Of a stretch of 64,000 nt of DNA, positions 1 through 10,500 are shown in pieces. Where the stretch lies: positions 15,874,001 to 15,938,000 of the forward strand of contig NC_063260.1 in assembly GCF_019578655.1 (NCBI RefSeq), read 5' to 3'. A model generated the notes under the pieces. It was not told where the DNA came from. It worked only from the letters and a program-made list of their open reading frames with translations, and did not search any database. This stretch comes from Ricinus communis (Eukaryota; Streptophyta; Magnoliopsida; Malpighiales; Euphorbiaceae). The position numbers were made by a program, and so were the translations under genes. Numbering within the stretch: position 1 is the stretch's first letter; each line of letters begins with the position of its first letter.

Positions 1-700
1 TTAGAAAACTAAGAGAAAAACAAGACGACAAAAAGAGATAAAAACTAGAAATTCTATTAGATACTGCCCTTGATGTGTACTTTAACACTTCAAACTATGT
101 TAGTCCTCACAATTACGTACGAGCATCAAGTAGGCTAACTCTTGCAAAATTCAAGAATAAACACATTCCAAGCAACATCTAGTAAAAGGTTCAATAAGAT
201 AGCATCTCCTCAAAATCAAACTTACTAAAAACAGACTGAAATATCTAACTGCAAATGACTACATAAAATAAAATAAAAATGTCCAAAAATTCGGAAAGCA
301 AAATAGATTCGGAATGCCTCCGGCGCTTCTTTTGTTCCGAGTCGTCTAGTTGGACTCGCATCACATTCGCATCGCATGCAAATTAAGAGGGTAGGCTCAA
401 TGTAAGTTGGGGCTCGAGGCATATAAGCGCAATGAAAAGGTTTGATGTGTGCAGTAGATGACCAAGGAGGTGCTCTCTGGACTGATTTGGGATGTCCATT
501 CATCCACTCCAAATTCCGGCTAAGTGACTTGTCAAAACAAACTTGCAACTACCCTTCCTGGGTCTATCACAAAGATGTAGTCTCATATTGATACAAGTTA
601 TTTTTTTAGATGAATAACACATACTAGTAGGGGAAGAAACATGTATAGCATCATCCATTTGTACATCTTGTGGTTGTGTATTACATGCAAGATCAATTCC
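1..700 (-). other. Degenerate retroelement interior, not assigned to a domain
   Basis: This lies downstream (in element sense) of the protease remnant, so it should be the protease-to-RT linker or a deleted interior. A minus-strand ORF of 107 codons at 225-548 does not resemble any domain I recognise. No LTR edge is visible. Confidence 0.4.
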
Positions 701-729
701 ATCAATACAACAAATGGCATGAACATGGT

Positions 730-1330
730 CGGTGGAAGAACTATCAAATGAGGGTAAACTAAAAGTGACACAGTCGTCTCCCTACATTAAGTTCTAACTT
801 CCCCTCAAATCACGCCTATTTTTGCTCTACCGTGGCAAGGAAAGGTCTCCCCAAAATTAATGGTACACCATGCTCATTGTCCATATCCAAAACCACAAAG
901 TCCACAGGGAATATGAACTTATCTACCTTAACTAGCACATTTTCCACAATTCCCTAGGAAGCTTAACAGTAGAGTCTGGCCACCTAATTGAATGCACATC
1001 CTAGTGGATTTTGCCTCCCCAAACCTAGCTTATTGAACAAACTAGTGGGCATGACATTTATGCTAGCCCCCAAATCAGCTAATGCATCATCAACACATAA
1101 ATTACCTAAAGTGCAGGGAATAGTGAAACTCCCTAGATCGTGACGTTTCTCCGGCAACTTGCTCAAACACCGAGCACGCCTCATTAAGTCGAACATGCGA
1201 CCTCCTCCAACTTCCTTTTCCGCTAAGTATGTCCTTTAAGAACTTAGCATACTTTGGCATCCGCTCCAATGAATCAATAAAAGGCAAGTTAATATGCATT
1301 GTCTAAAATATCTAAAACTTCTCGAATCGC
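730..1330 (-). pseudogene. Athila-type aspartic protease remnant
   Basis: The minus strand at 984-1196 encodes a stretch with the motif DLGASINVMP, the Athila form of the retroviral-type protease active site (the usual DTG appears as DLG in this lineage). It is preceded by GSFTIPCTLGN. Further left, in other frames, come pieces such as [18 protein letters not shown] and LILGRPFLA, as expected for the rest of the protease. Several stops and a frame change after GLGRQNP show it is dead. It is homologous to the better protease of element A at 42149-42796. Confidence 0.85.
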
Positions 1331-1379
1331 TCTTTTGCCCTGCTTGTTTAGCTCTAGCAGGATAAGGAATCTTAGGTTG

Positions 1380-2880
1380 ATATTCCCTGACTGAATCGAT
1401 TTCACCTTTTGTCCCTCAGGTTCCCTAACCTTATCACGGCCTTAACTGCGACATCAATAGTGGCGTCGTCATCAAAACAGGCAAGGATGAAACTAACTTA
1501 CACGAACGCAAAGTGATGGCGTCACAGTGCTCCCTGGTTAGACTCGGTGGTGCCGGGAGGCTCTTGCTTCCGCTCTTAGACAACATCTAGAGATTTGGCC
1601 AATCTGGGTCTCCAAGTTCGAATCGAGACTGCCGGTTCCTAAGTGCACTATCGTTTGAACCTCATCTCCGTAGACGTCACAAACTTCATCATAAGCTCCT
1701 CTAAATTTGACTTCATTTCGGTAGAGGAGGAGCTGTGTAGGCCGAATGTTCTGGCTCGTCGATGAAGTCTCTCGAAACCGTGGACCGAGGTTATTGTTCC
1801 TCCAACTGAAGTTGGGATGATTGCGCCACCCAAGGTTGTATGTATTCTGTAAGGATCGATTCTGCCTGCCTTGGGCATTCCCCTATAATTAACTGTTCAA
1901 CATCGGAAGACATAGCGAATTAGATGGAAAAGTAGTAGAGGATGAAGCAAACATACCTCCCCATGAATCCAGTTGGTCGATCTTCTTGGCTAGAAGCTCC
2001 ACTTGAGCCGCCAAGGTTGTTTCAGAGAGTCCACTTGGTTGACTACTCCTGTCTTCCCCGGTCGGCTCTAGAGGATTGCCAACGATAGTTGTTCATGGCC
2101 ATTTCTATCGTTTTGCGCGCCGCTTCTTGCCCATGGCCCGTAGCCACCTGCAGATCCACCATCGCCGCCGTTGCAAGGTTCAACCCACGAAGGTCCGAAC
2201 TGCATCCACACTAGCAATCCATGATGTGGGCAGCATCTCAAAAGATCTTTAAATCTCTCCCATGCATTATACATGCTTTCATCATCAAACTGCACAAAAG
2301 AAGATATGTCATTTCTAAGTTTAGCAATTTTAGCGGGAGGAAAATACTTATATAAAATTTTCTCAACGCCTTCCGGTAGTGATCGTCTGCAGGAAGAGAT
2401 TGAGCCATCTCTTTGCTCATCCCTCAAGGAAAATGGAAACAATCTCAGCCTAATGGCATCATCGGTTGTTCCATTTATCTTGAATGTGTCACAAATCTCC
2501 AAAAAGTTGGAGATATGTGCATTGGGATCCTCGCTGGGCAATCCTCCAAATTGCACGCTACTGGATCATCCGGATAACATTGGCCTTTATCTCAAAATTA
2601 TTGTCGCCATGTATACCGACTATACGTTTCTTTTCCCATCTAAAGATGGTCGAGCAAACTCACATCGCCCTCGATCGCTGGCACGGGGGTCATGGTTTTC
2701 CATCGTGTCTAGTCTATCCACAGGTACCTCAACCTCAATCTCCTCCTCTTCTAATTGCAACCTCTTCCTTAAGAGTCCGAGGGATCGCTCCGGATCGATG
2801 GATAGAGGCTCTATAAGATTCGAGTTTGAGCTCCCCGGTCATAAACTACCTAAAACCGAAAGTCCACACAAGCACCAATC
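1380..2880 (-). pseudogene. Athila-type gag remnant
   Basis: The minus-strand ORF at 2068-2556 carries the core retrotransposon gag domain: [38 protein letters not shown] and [16 protein letters not shown] frame disruption in the middle replaces the tryptophan-containing segment seen in the copy at 40703. The C-terminal part of gag, at about 1380-2060, is scattered over frames and includes a VREYQPKIPYPAR-like stretch. Not functional. Confidence 0.85.
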
Positions 2881-3036
2881 AACAAAAACAATATAATAAT
2901 AAATAATAAATAATAAAAAAATTAAAAATAAAAATTAAAAATAAATAAAGAATAAATTAATAAACAAATAATGACTAAATTAACACAAAAACAATTCACT
3001 CTAGTTCACCGGCCATCAGTATCACCAGAAAAAACT
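2881..3036 (-). other. AT-rich leader and degenerate tRNA primer-binding site
   Basis: Between the gag remnant and the LTR edge lies an A-rich stretch (2890-2990). Next to the LTR is a sequence that aligns, on the minus strand at about 3012-3034, with the tRNA-Asp-type primer site of the related elements. It is too mutated to be called intact. Confidence 0.5.
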
Positions 3037-4487
3037 TGATGGGCTCTTTATGCAACCTATACCTAAGGCAGTGAACCTACCGATGCAGCCTAGCACTAGT
3101 GAGTATCAAGGTCGTATCCCTGGAGATCAGGTGAACCTAGAGTTACTACTGTTTGTTATGTTATCTAGTCTGAAATAGGGTGTGAAAGTTCTAACGTACC
3201 AGCTAATGGTTATGAGTGCAAATAAGTAAATGAAGAACAACGGACAATCAAAAGACAATTGCAAAGAGAGAAACAAACCCAACAGGGAGCCTAAGTGATG
3301 GAATTCTAAAAATGGATTGTATGGATTGCCGATCTTTCTTACCCCGTGCCTAAATCCACAATTGAATCAGGTTTGCCTCTCTCGAGCATCTCGATTCCTA
3401 AACCACACTAACCTAATGGAATCTCTTCCTATCGGATTACTACAGATTAGCATTAAGTATGATTTAAAACTATTAAGAGTTATTAGTTCTTAATCCGGCG
3501 AGTAAATCAACCTTATCTCTAAGTTTAACTACCAGTCCTTACTATTCAATGTCCAGTTGTAACAAGCATTTCTCAATGTCAAGAAACAACCTAATAAACA
3601 ATTAATCCAACGTCTCAAATTAACTGAATCAAACTTTTATTACTGAATAGCAAGAAGATTGCAAGAATGACAATTATAAAAACTAACAATTAAGCATAAT
3701 CCATCAACAAAGGTGAACCCTAATGGATTCAAAAGATCTAGCTACTCATGTTCATGGTTAAAGCAATTAGTGAACAAAATAAGGAAAAACAAATTAAAGG
3801 CATATACACCCTTCTCTTTCAAGCTGAATGAGAAACCCTAAAATTGCAAATTCAAAATCTCAAACCCTAGTTACCTCTTGAATGCTCCCAAAGTTTGTCT
3901 TGATCTTCAATTCGATGTTGGAACAAGTGAAATCCCTCCTTCAATTGATGAATTTTTTATCTCTCAAGGTCTACAATTGAGGTATAGGAAAACAATTGAT
4001 TAAGTATGTGTCTTGGAATTGAGTCCAAAAATCGTCTCCCCTCCAAAAGAACTTAAAATTGCCTATATAGTTGATTCAGCACGACCGGAGTCCAGGTTGT
4101 GATGATTAAGCACTCACGAGTCCGGCGGTCAACTGTGTGAGTCATTCAGTCGACTCTTTCCAAGCCGGTATTTGAGCCACCACAGTCAGGCCGAGGGCCG
4201 TGGTGGCTAAGTCGTACGAAATGGCGAATTGGGATAGCCTCTTGGTAATTCAAAGCACGGACCGAGTCCGTGCCGTGCTCAACCCACGGGGTGCTAGTTC
4301 TTACCTAATTTGATGGATTTTGGTCCGTAATCACACGTATTTCCCTCGATTATTGATGGTGTCCTTCGAAAATGACCTGAAACGAGAAAGGAAACAAAAG
4401 ACAGGTGATTCTAGCATAAAACGGGATAATCATGCATAAAAATGTTAACAATTGGGCATGAAAACATGTGTAGTATGATGCTTATCA
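3037..4487 (-). repeat. Athila-like LTR (5' LTR of minus-strand element)
   Basis: A 1451-bp LTR, TG...CA, in minus orientation. Its end (3037-3190) matches, in reverse complement, the shared Athila LTR tail around the words GTAGTAACTCTGG and CTGCATCGATAGG found also at 5650-5720, 15720-15800 and 40200-40280. Its start reads TGATAAGCATCATACTAC on the minus strand. Confidence 0.85.
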
Positions 4488-5743
4488 GTATGCCCATGCG
4501 GAAGGTTAACACGGCCGTGTTAGATTCAACACTGGCCGTGTTACCAACACGGCCACCAACACGGTCGTGTTGGATGCGTCAAACATGAAAGAAAAAGAAG
4601 CTTTTAGGGAGCATGGCCACAGAGAGTAACACGGCCAGGAACACTAGTCCCAACATGCCGGTGGACAGTACCTGTTGGAGGCGACAAAGGGTATTAATTA
4701 AAAGAACGAAGAGAAAAAAAAAAGGCGGCTAGGGTTAGAACGTCCCAAACCCTAATATTTCTCTCTCTAAGGGTTTTGTGAGCTGAAACCAAGAGAAAAG
4801 GAGACTTGGATCAAGGTTTCAATCGGATTCCCTTCAAAGATTGAAGATTAGGCAAGGTTCGTCGATTGGTTTTCAAATCGAGCAAGAGAAACAAGGATCG
4901 ATTCAAGATTGAGCAAGAGGAATTGGGGCTGTTTACTCTCATCCAAGGGAGTAATCAGGTTTTCTCTACCTTTGTTTATTGTTGTAATTAAATTCTTGTG
5001 TATTTTGATAATGAACATGATTAGCTAGATTGATTAAATCCAATGGGATTTTTTTACTATGTTGGCTTAGTATTATATTGTTGGATTGTTTGGATTAGTT
5101 TTGTATTCTTCTTGCCTTCAGTATTAAAAAGATAATGCATTATTCGTGAGACGTTGTGAATTGTGATGTTTAGATTGCTTTGTGAGATTAAGAAATCCGT
5201 TTGGCAATTGGAATTTTGAATAGCAAGAACTGGTTAATAATCACTTAGAGATAAGGATAATTAACTAGCCGGATTAAGAATTAAAAAAGCTTAATAGAGG
5301 CGGATTAAAGCTTAATGCTAATTTAAGAATCAATCGTTAGGGAAAGATTCCAACTTTAGGTTATTGGGTTTAGGAATTCGGTTATCTCGAGAGAGAAACC
5401 GAATTCGGTTAAGAATTCGTCCACGGGTAGCATGATTAGACTCACCGATCCTTTATCTTTTGTTTGATTGCCAACTAGTTTAGATTCCCTTTGGGTTTGT
5501 CTTCTTGTCTTGATTATTTCATTCATCAATTACTCTTGCATCTTCCTTAGAACTTAGTTTGTAGCTATTAGTTAGTTTAGAAATTATTTATCGCTAATTT
5601 TAGGTTAATATAACAAAGAACAAAGGAGTAACTCTGGGCTTTCACTTTCCCGAAGAATACGACCTTGATACTTGCCATTAGTGCTAGACTGCATCGATAG
5701 GTACACTGCCTTAGATTGTAGCTAACACGAGTAGCACACATCA
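4488..5743 (+). repeat. B1 5' LTR, 5'-truncated
   Basis: Matches the 3' LTR (8747-9871) from the word AGTATGCCCATGC onwards. Its own first ~190 bp are missing because the minus-strand Athila LTR abuts at 4487. It contains repeated CACGGCC-type motifs near 4508-4680, including the palindrome AACACGGCCGTGTT at 4508-4521, and it ends ...CACACATCA. Confidence 0.88.
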
Positions 5744-5749
5744 AGTTTT

Positions 5750-5767
5750 TGGCACCGTTGCCGGGGA
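5750..5767 (+). other. Primer-binding site, tRNA-Asp type (B1)
   Basis: TGGCACCGTTGCCGGGGA, starting 7 bp after the LTR end. It differs by one base from the Athila-lineage primer site TGGCGCCGTTGCCGGGGA, which is complementary to the 3' end of tRNA-Asp. Confidence 0.88.
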
Positions 5768-5916
5768 ATTGTTTGAAAACTAGAGTGAAATTTGCTATTT
5801 GTTAATTCAGCCATTTTTTTTATTTTGATTTTTATTTATTTATTTATTTTATTTTATTTGTACATATTTATTTAATTTAAGTTTACGATTCAGATAGTGA
5901 ATGATAAGGAGGTTCA

Positions 5917-7113
5917 ATGCTAAACTCAAACTCTTTGTATGACGTATTGGAAAATGGGATTGGGAACCAAGAGAGTGCTAAAAATTGGGATACCCGTGCA
6001 TCTTTAGAAGCTCGAGTGGAATCATTTTGCAGGGCTACCGATCAACTCTCCACTCCTATCCTTTCATCTCAAGTTTTTTGTGAATTTTGTTATGGTTTAC
6101 ATTTGAGTAATTATTGTCCATTATATAGTGATGTTGCTCATTGTTCTTATAACTCTGAACAGGTGAATTATACGGGAAGGTGGCCAAATGACTCGTATGG
6201 AAGCACCTACAATCAAGAGTGGAGCACTCATCCACCCTTTGGATGGAGCTTAGATGGCCCATAACCACAAGAATCTCAACAACCACATCAGCAGCCTAAT
6301 CTTGCACCTTCAACTCAAGATGAAGAGTTAGTGTCGGAGGAGCTGATGATGAGGTTCATTACAAGTCTTGATGATGCATTCCAACAAACAGAGAGGGTAC
6401 TTGAAAGTCAACAAGCCTCAATTAAAAATATAGAGCATCAAGTAGGCTTGATCTTCAAGTTACTAGCTGAAGAGCAATTGGGAACTCCATCAAACGCTAC
6501 TGAATCTGAGGAGCATTTGAGCGCCATCACTTTGTGTTCAGGTGAGAATTTTTCTGGTTTATCTACTATGTTTGACAATGATGCTTCTGTGCAGGACGAT
6601 TTCTTGAACATAGAGATAGAACCAGAAAAGGAAGAGGCAAACATGATTCCTCTGAAAGACTATCAACAGGAATGTACAGTTGATGATGCTGAGTTGCAGT
6701 TAGAGGAATTGTTGGTAGATTTTCCACAAGTCCCTTCGATGATGGAGGATGAACACGAGTTATCCAATGAAGAAGTCTTGGAGGAGCTCGAGTTTCTTCT
6801 AGCAAGTGAACCAAGCTAGGGACTGAAGAAAACCATCGACACTCCTGAAGAAATTGCCCAACCATCGATCCTTCCAATTGTTGAAACTCCAGCTTTCAAA
6901 TTGGAAGAGCCCCTAGAGCATCATGACTACGTTCAATTATATGAGGAGCGAGTTTTGCCCATCATCCGGCGCTTCGGCACTTGCTTGCGACAATGCTACC
7001 GGAAGAGGAAGTCGACGATTATCCCTTTAAGCGGATACTTGAAGCCATTTGCTTGGAAGAAGGATGGATGGTCGCAATCCCCACCATTTTCCTTTCACCA
7101 CGAGTCCAGCTAA
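5917..7113 (+). pseudogene. Gag C-terminal-like ORF of B1, broken by two stops
   Basis: One reading frame starting MLNSNSLYDVLENG, interrupted by TAA at 6262-6264 and TAG at 6817-6819, then open to 7113. Near residues 54-67 is a CX2CX3HX4C knuckle (CEFCYGLHLSNYC), followed by NYTGRWPND and YNQEWSTHPPFGW. These correspond to the nucleocapsid tail of Athila gag (CVYCGEGHSFDNC-type knuckle, YNPGWRNHPNFSW). The next part, with EHQVGLIFKLL and AITLCSGENF, matches the end of gag (AITLRSGK in relatives). The core gag capsid domain is absent. An acidic stretch (EEVLEELEFLL) and a basic/aromatic tail follow. At the first stop position B2 still has a CAA-type codon, so the break is recent. Function unknown; a packaging or nucleic-acid-binding role is only a guess. 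Confidence 0.8.
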
Positions 7114-8729
7114 GAAGACTCATCACATAAAAAAGAAGCGCTTTTGGGAGGCACCCCAAACTTTATCTTTAATCTCTAATATTTTAACCTTTTATTTTGA
7201 AACATTTTATTAGTTTTAGTTTTTATGTTTTATTTAATTTTTGTTTCAGTTTCGATTTTAATTCCTTATTTTATTATTTGCAGCCACTCCTCTACCACAG
7301 ACTAGCCAATCATACGACTATCCCTAATGATGCACCTCTTTTCACTCCCGGAGCCATAGTCGTATGGTATTAGTTCTTTTCCTTTTGCATTTCTTATATT
7401 TTGTAACGAGGACAGTGTGTCCTTCAAGTGTGGGGTGGGTGATATTTATCCCATCTTAACTATTTGTTTATTCTTTGTGCAATTTTTTGTAAAATTTTGA
7501 AAAATTTTCACTTTGTTTCGATGCTCTTACTGTTGACTTGCTTTTGAAATCCTGTTTATGTCCTTGTGATCGGGTAAAACCGATATTGCTGAGTCTTGCG
7601 GAAGAATGTAAGATAATTAGTTTGAGTTTTGCACTAAGTTGCTTTGTTTTATTTAATTCTGTTTTGATGATTTTTGTTTGGAACCTACTCAAAAGCACAC
7701 TTGTGAGAAATTGAGCCTAAATTGTAAGCATACACTTTATATGCTTGTATTTATTTCTTATTGAGAGTGCCAATTACTGTCTTTACTTTTAGAACTTGTT
7801 CGGTAATGCTTATGAGGGCCACAAGGAGAGTTTAACACTTTGGTATGATAGAGGCACTTAGGTTTTTCATTCTAGCCAAATAGCCTTCATTCGTTTATTG
7901 ATTCTGTAGATAACCCCTTCTTTTACCATTTTTTTATCATAGTCCATTACTACTTAGTTTTATTCTGCTTTGGGTTATGATTTTGCACATGAGTTGTTTT
8001 TATTGGGAATTTTTGTCTTGGGAATAGCTTTGGAATCTTGTAGCAACTTACTTCAATCCAAAAAGAAATTCACTCTATTATGTGAATGTTCTTCCCTTAT
8101 GAAAAGAAGAAAAAAAGAAAAAAAAGAAAGAAGAAAAATATATAAAAAGAAGAATAAGAGGGAAAGGTGATGAAAAGAAAGAAAGTAAGTGAGCTAAACA
8201 TTTTGACTTGATTCCTATTTCCCACCTTGGACTACTATCCATTGTTTACCCCTTGTGATTATTGTGACTTGTGTGCAGGTCATGTATTTCATTGCAGAAC
8301 ACCATAGGTTCAACTCTGACCAAATTTACCTAATCTTACCTAATCCCCATTACAACCTTTATAAAGACCTCTTGACATGGTTGTTGACTCTCCATAAGTG
8401 GTAGGAGTAGGATTTAAGAGCAAGCATATAGTAAGTAAGGCAGTAGTTGATGCATTGAGTGATTAAACACTACCCTTTAAACACTTTGAGTGATGTAGAG
8501 TGATTCTGGTGATGAGTTAGTTCTGAATAATTTTATTGAGATAGTATTGTGTGAATTATTGGCATCTTGGTTGTGATACTTGAATTGATTGCTTCTTTTC
8601 TTTTTGTTTGACTTACGCTTGTTAAGGATATGTGCAGGAGCTCTCTAGCTTGTCTGTCAGTTTAAGTATTGTTCCTTAGTGGTTTATTTTCCTTATTTTA
8701 CTCTTGATTGCTTGAGGACAAGCAATGAG
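7114..8729 (+). other. B1 3' non-coding interior
   Basis: It begins with a stretch shared with the end of pol in element A (words GAGTCCAGCTAA and CTTTTGGGAGGC). There is no coding potential beyond short shadows. It contains AAGTGTGGGGTGGG near 7428, a purine-rich stretch at 8100-8185, and a long AT-rich tail also found in B2 (51530-53060) and, diverged, in element A (48400-49890). Confidence 0.75.
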
Positions 8730-8746
8730 CTAAGTGTGGGGTTATT
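8730..8746 (+). other. Polypurine-tract region of B1
   Basis: CTAAGTGTGGGGTTATT immediately precedes the 3' LTR. The same motif, TAAGTGTGGGGTGATT, precedes the 3' LTR of B2 at 53055-53070. Position fits the plus-strand primer; the purine content is imperfect. Confidence 0.6.
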
Positions 8747-9871
8747 TGATGTGCGTAAAATACACACATCTAAATGGGGTTTTTAAGATTGATTTTATGG
8801 ACATTTGGATGTGAATTGGTCTCAACACTCACCCTATACGTATGTTTGTGTGCATTAGGTCCAAAAGAGGTCAAAGGATGATAAAGGAAAGAATTGGAGC
8901 ATAGTTGGACGTCAAAGCTGCTGAAATGAGCTAAGTATGCCCATGCAGAAGGTTAACACGACCGTGTTAGATTCAACACTGGCCGTGTTGGATGCGTCAA
9001 ACATGAAAGAAAAAGAAGCTTTTAGGGAGCACGGCCACAAAGAGTAACACGGCTAGGAACACCAGACCGTGTCCCCAACACGGCCGTGTTGGAGGCGACA
9101 GGGGGTATTAATTAAAAGAACGAAGAGAAAAAAAAAGAAGGCGGCTAGGGTTAGAACGTCCCAAACCCTAATATTTCTCTCTCTAAGGGTTTTCTGAGCT
9201 AAAACTAAGAGAAAAGGAGACTTGGATCAAGGTTTCAATCGGATTCCCTTCGAAGATTGAAGATTGGGCAAGGTTCATCGATTGGTTTTCAAATCGAGCA
9301 AGAGAAACAAGGATCGATTCAAGATTGAGCAAGAGGAATTGGGGCTGTTTACTCTCATCTAAGGGAGTAATCGAGTTTTCTCTACCTTTGTTTATTATTG
9401 TAATTGAATTCTTATGTATTTTGATAATGAACATGATTAGCTAGATTGATTAAATCCATTGGGATTTCTTTACTATGTTGGCTTAGTATTATTATATTGT
9501 TGGATTGTTTGGATTAGTTTTGTATTCTTCTTGCCTTCAGTATTAATAAGATAATGCATTATTCATGAGATGTTGTGAATTGTGATGTTTAGATTGCTTT
9601 GTGAGATTGAGAAATCCGTTTGGCAATTGGAATTTTGAATAGCAAGAACTGGTTAATAATCGCTTAGAGATAAGGATAATTAACTAGTCGGATTAAGAAT
9701 TAACAAAGCTTAATAGAGGCGGATTAAAGCTTAATGCTAATTTAAGAATCAATCGTTAGCATAATTAGACTCACCGATCCTTTATCTTTTGTTTGATTGC
9801 CAACTAGTTTAGATTCCCTTTGGGTTTGTCTTCTTGTCTTGATTATTTCATTCATCAATTACTCTTGCATC
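8747..9871 (+). repeat. B1 3' LTR, 3'-truncated and internally deleted
   Basis: Begins TGATGTGCGTAAAATACAC. It aligns with the 5' LTR up to ATTACTCTTGCATC at 9871, then switches to unrelated PMD sequence. Relative to the 5' LTR it lacks a block of about 95 bp after AATCAATCGTTAG (9757) and a short block of CACGGCC repeats near 8990. The palindrome AACACGGCCGTGTT is at 9077-9090. Confidence 0.88.
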
Positions 9872-10498
9872 AAGCATGGAAAAGCCCGTGAAGTGCAGAT
9901 GACCTGTGAGCCCACCAAAAGGCAAACCTCCAAAGCCCAAACCTGTAGAACAAGGAGTTAGCATTCACTGTATCTATAAAAAGGAACTAAGGAAAAGAAG
10001 TCAGAGCACAACTTACATGGATCGCATGCCAGAAACCATAGATCCTCTTGCTACCTCTAACAGTGACGTCCATATGATAATATAGATATGCGAGAGCCGC
10101 AGACCCCCAGTCATAAGAAGAGACCTAGTCCAAGTCCCGTAAAGGAGCTAAATAATGGAAGTTCAGCAAGTTCCTCGAGTTGCTGAACAAGGTCGTACTA
10201 AAAAGATACACCAAAAAAGCTCGAGCTATCTGATCAACTACCCAAGCATTCCGAGGAACAAAGCTTTGGTAATAGAGAGGGATGCAATGGTAAGCGATGC
10301 ATCTCGAGTTCTTAAACATTGGTAAGAACCTGAGTAAGTTAGTGATGAAGCGCTCCTGGACATCGAAACGCTAGTAGTGGATGGCATCATCGAAGGGCAC
10401 AGGCGTGCCAAAGAAGTTGTTACTAGTAATAGCAGAAAAAGAAAAAGGAGAGAAAGTCAGCTCACCAACTGCAGTGTAGAAGTTTTGAGTCGTATCCA
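9872..10498 (-). pseudogene. PMD (plant mobile domain / MAIN-like) gene fragment, copy 1
   Basis: Minus strand. A short first exon starts ATG at 10498 (MDTTQNFYTAV) and meets a GTGAGC donor. The next exon contains FFGTPVPFDDAIHY, then FVPRNAWVVDQIARAFLVYL, LAPLRDLDQVSSYDWGSAAL and GFWHAIH. It is followed by a GTAAGT...CTACAG intron and an exon opening VWALEVCLLVGS. The ARAFLxYL...LRDLD...WGxAALAYLY pattern is typical of the plant mobile domain of MAIN-like and TE-associated proteins. There is an in-frame stop after AIHY, and the gene is cut at 9872 where the B1 LTR begins. Its close homologue lies at 20667-22610 on the other strand, with the intron at the same place. Confidence 0.8.
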
Positions 10499-10500
10499 TC

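Larger units (their letters stand above)
1..4487 (-). mobile_element. Athila-like Ty3 retrotransposon, minus strand, left part outside window
   Basis: Read right to left: an LTR (4487-3037), a degenerate primer site, a leader, gag remnants and protease remnants. The sequence then becomes unrecognisable towards the window edge. The LTR's outer end at 4487 abuts an interior point of the next element's 5' LTR (4488), which suggests that this element inserted into that LTR. The rest of the element and the other half of the target lie left of the window. Coding parts carry many stops and frameshifts. Confidence 0.8.
4488..9871 (+). mobile_element. Non-autonomous Athila derivative B1 (no pol)
   Basis: Two LTRs of the same family flank a 3.0-kb interior that has a tRNA-Asp-type primer site, one gag-tail-like reading frame and a long non-coding 3' part. 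No protease, RT, RNase H or integrase is present. A second copy (B2) lies at 49896-54509 with the same deletion, so the pol-less form was already established before both copies were made. The 5' LTR lacks its first ~190 bp and the 3' LTR its last ~180 bp, so no target-site duplication can be tested here. Confidence 0.85.

Noticed and set aside
225..548. Minus-strand 107-codon ORF at the left edge
   Set aside because: No domain recognised; it lies in decayed retroelement interior, so it is not listed as a gene.
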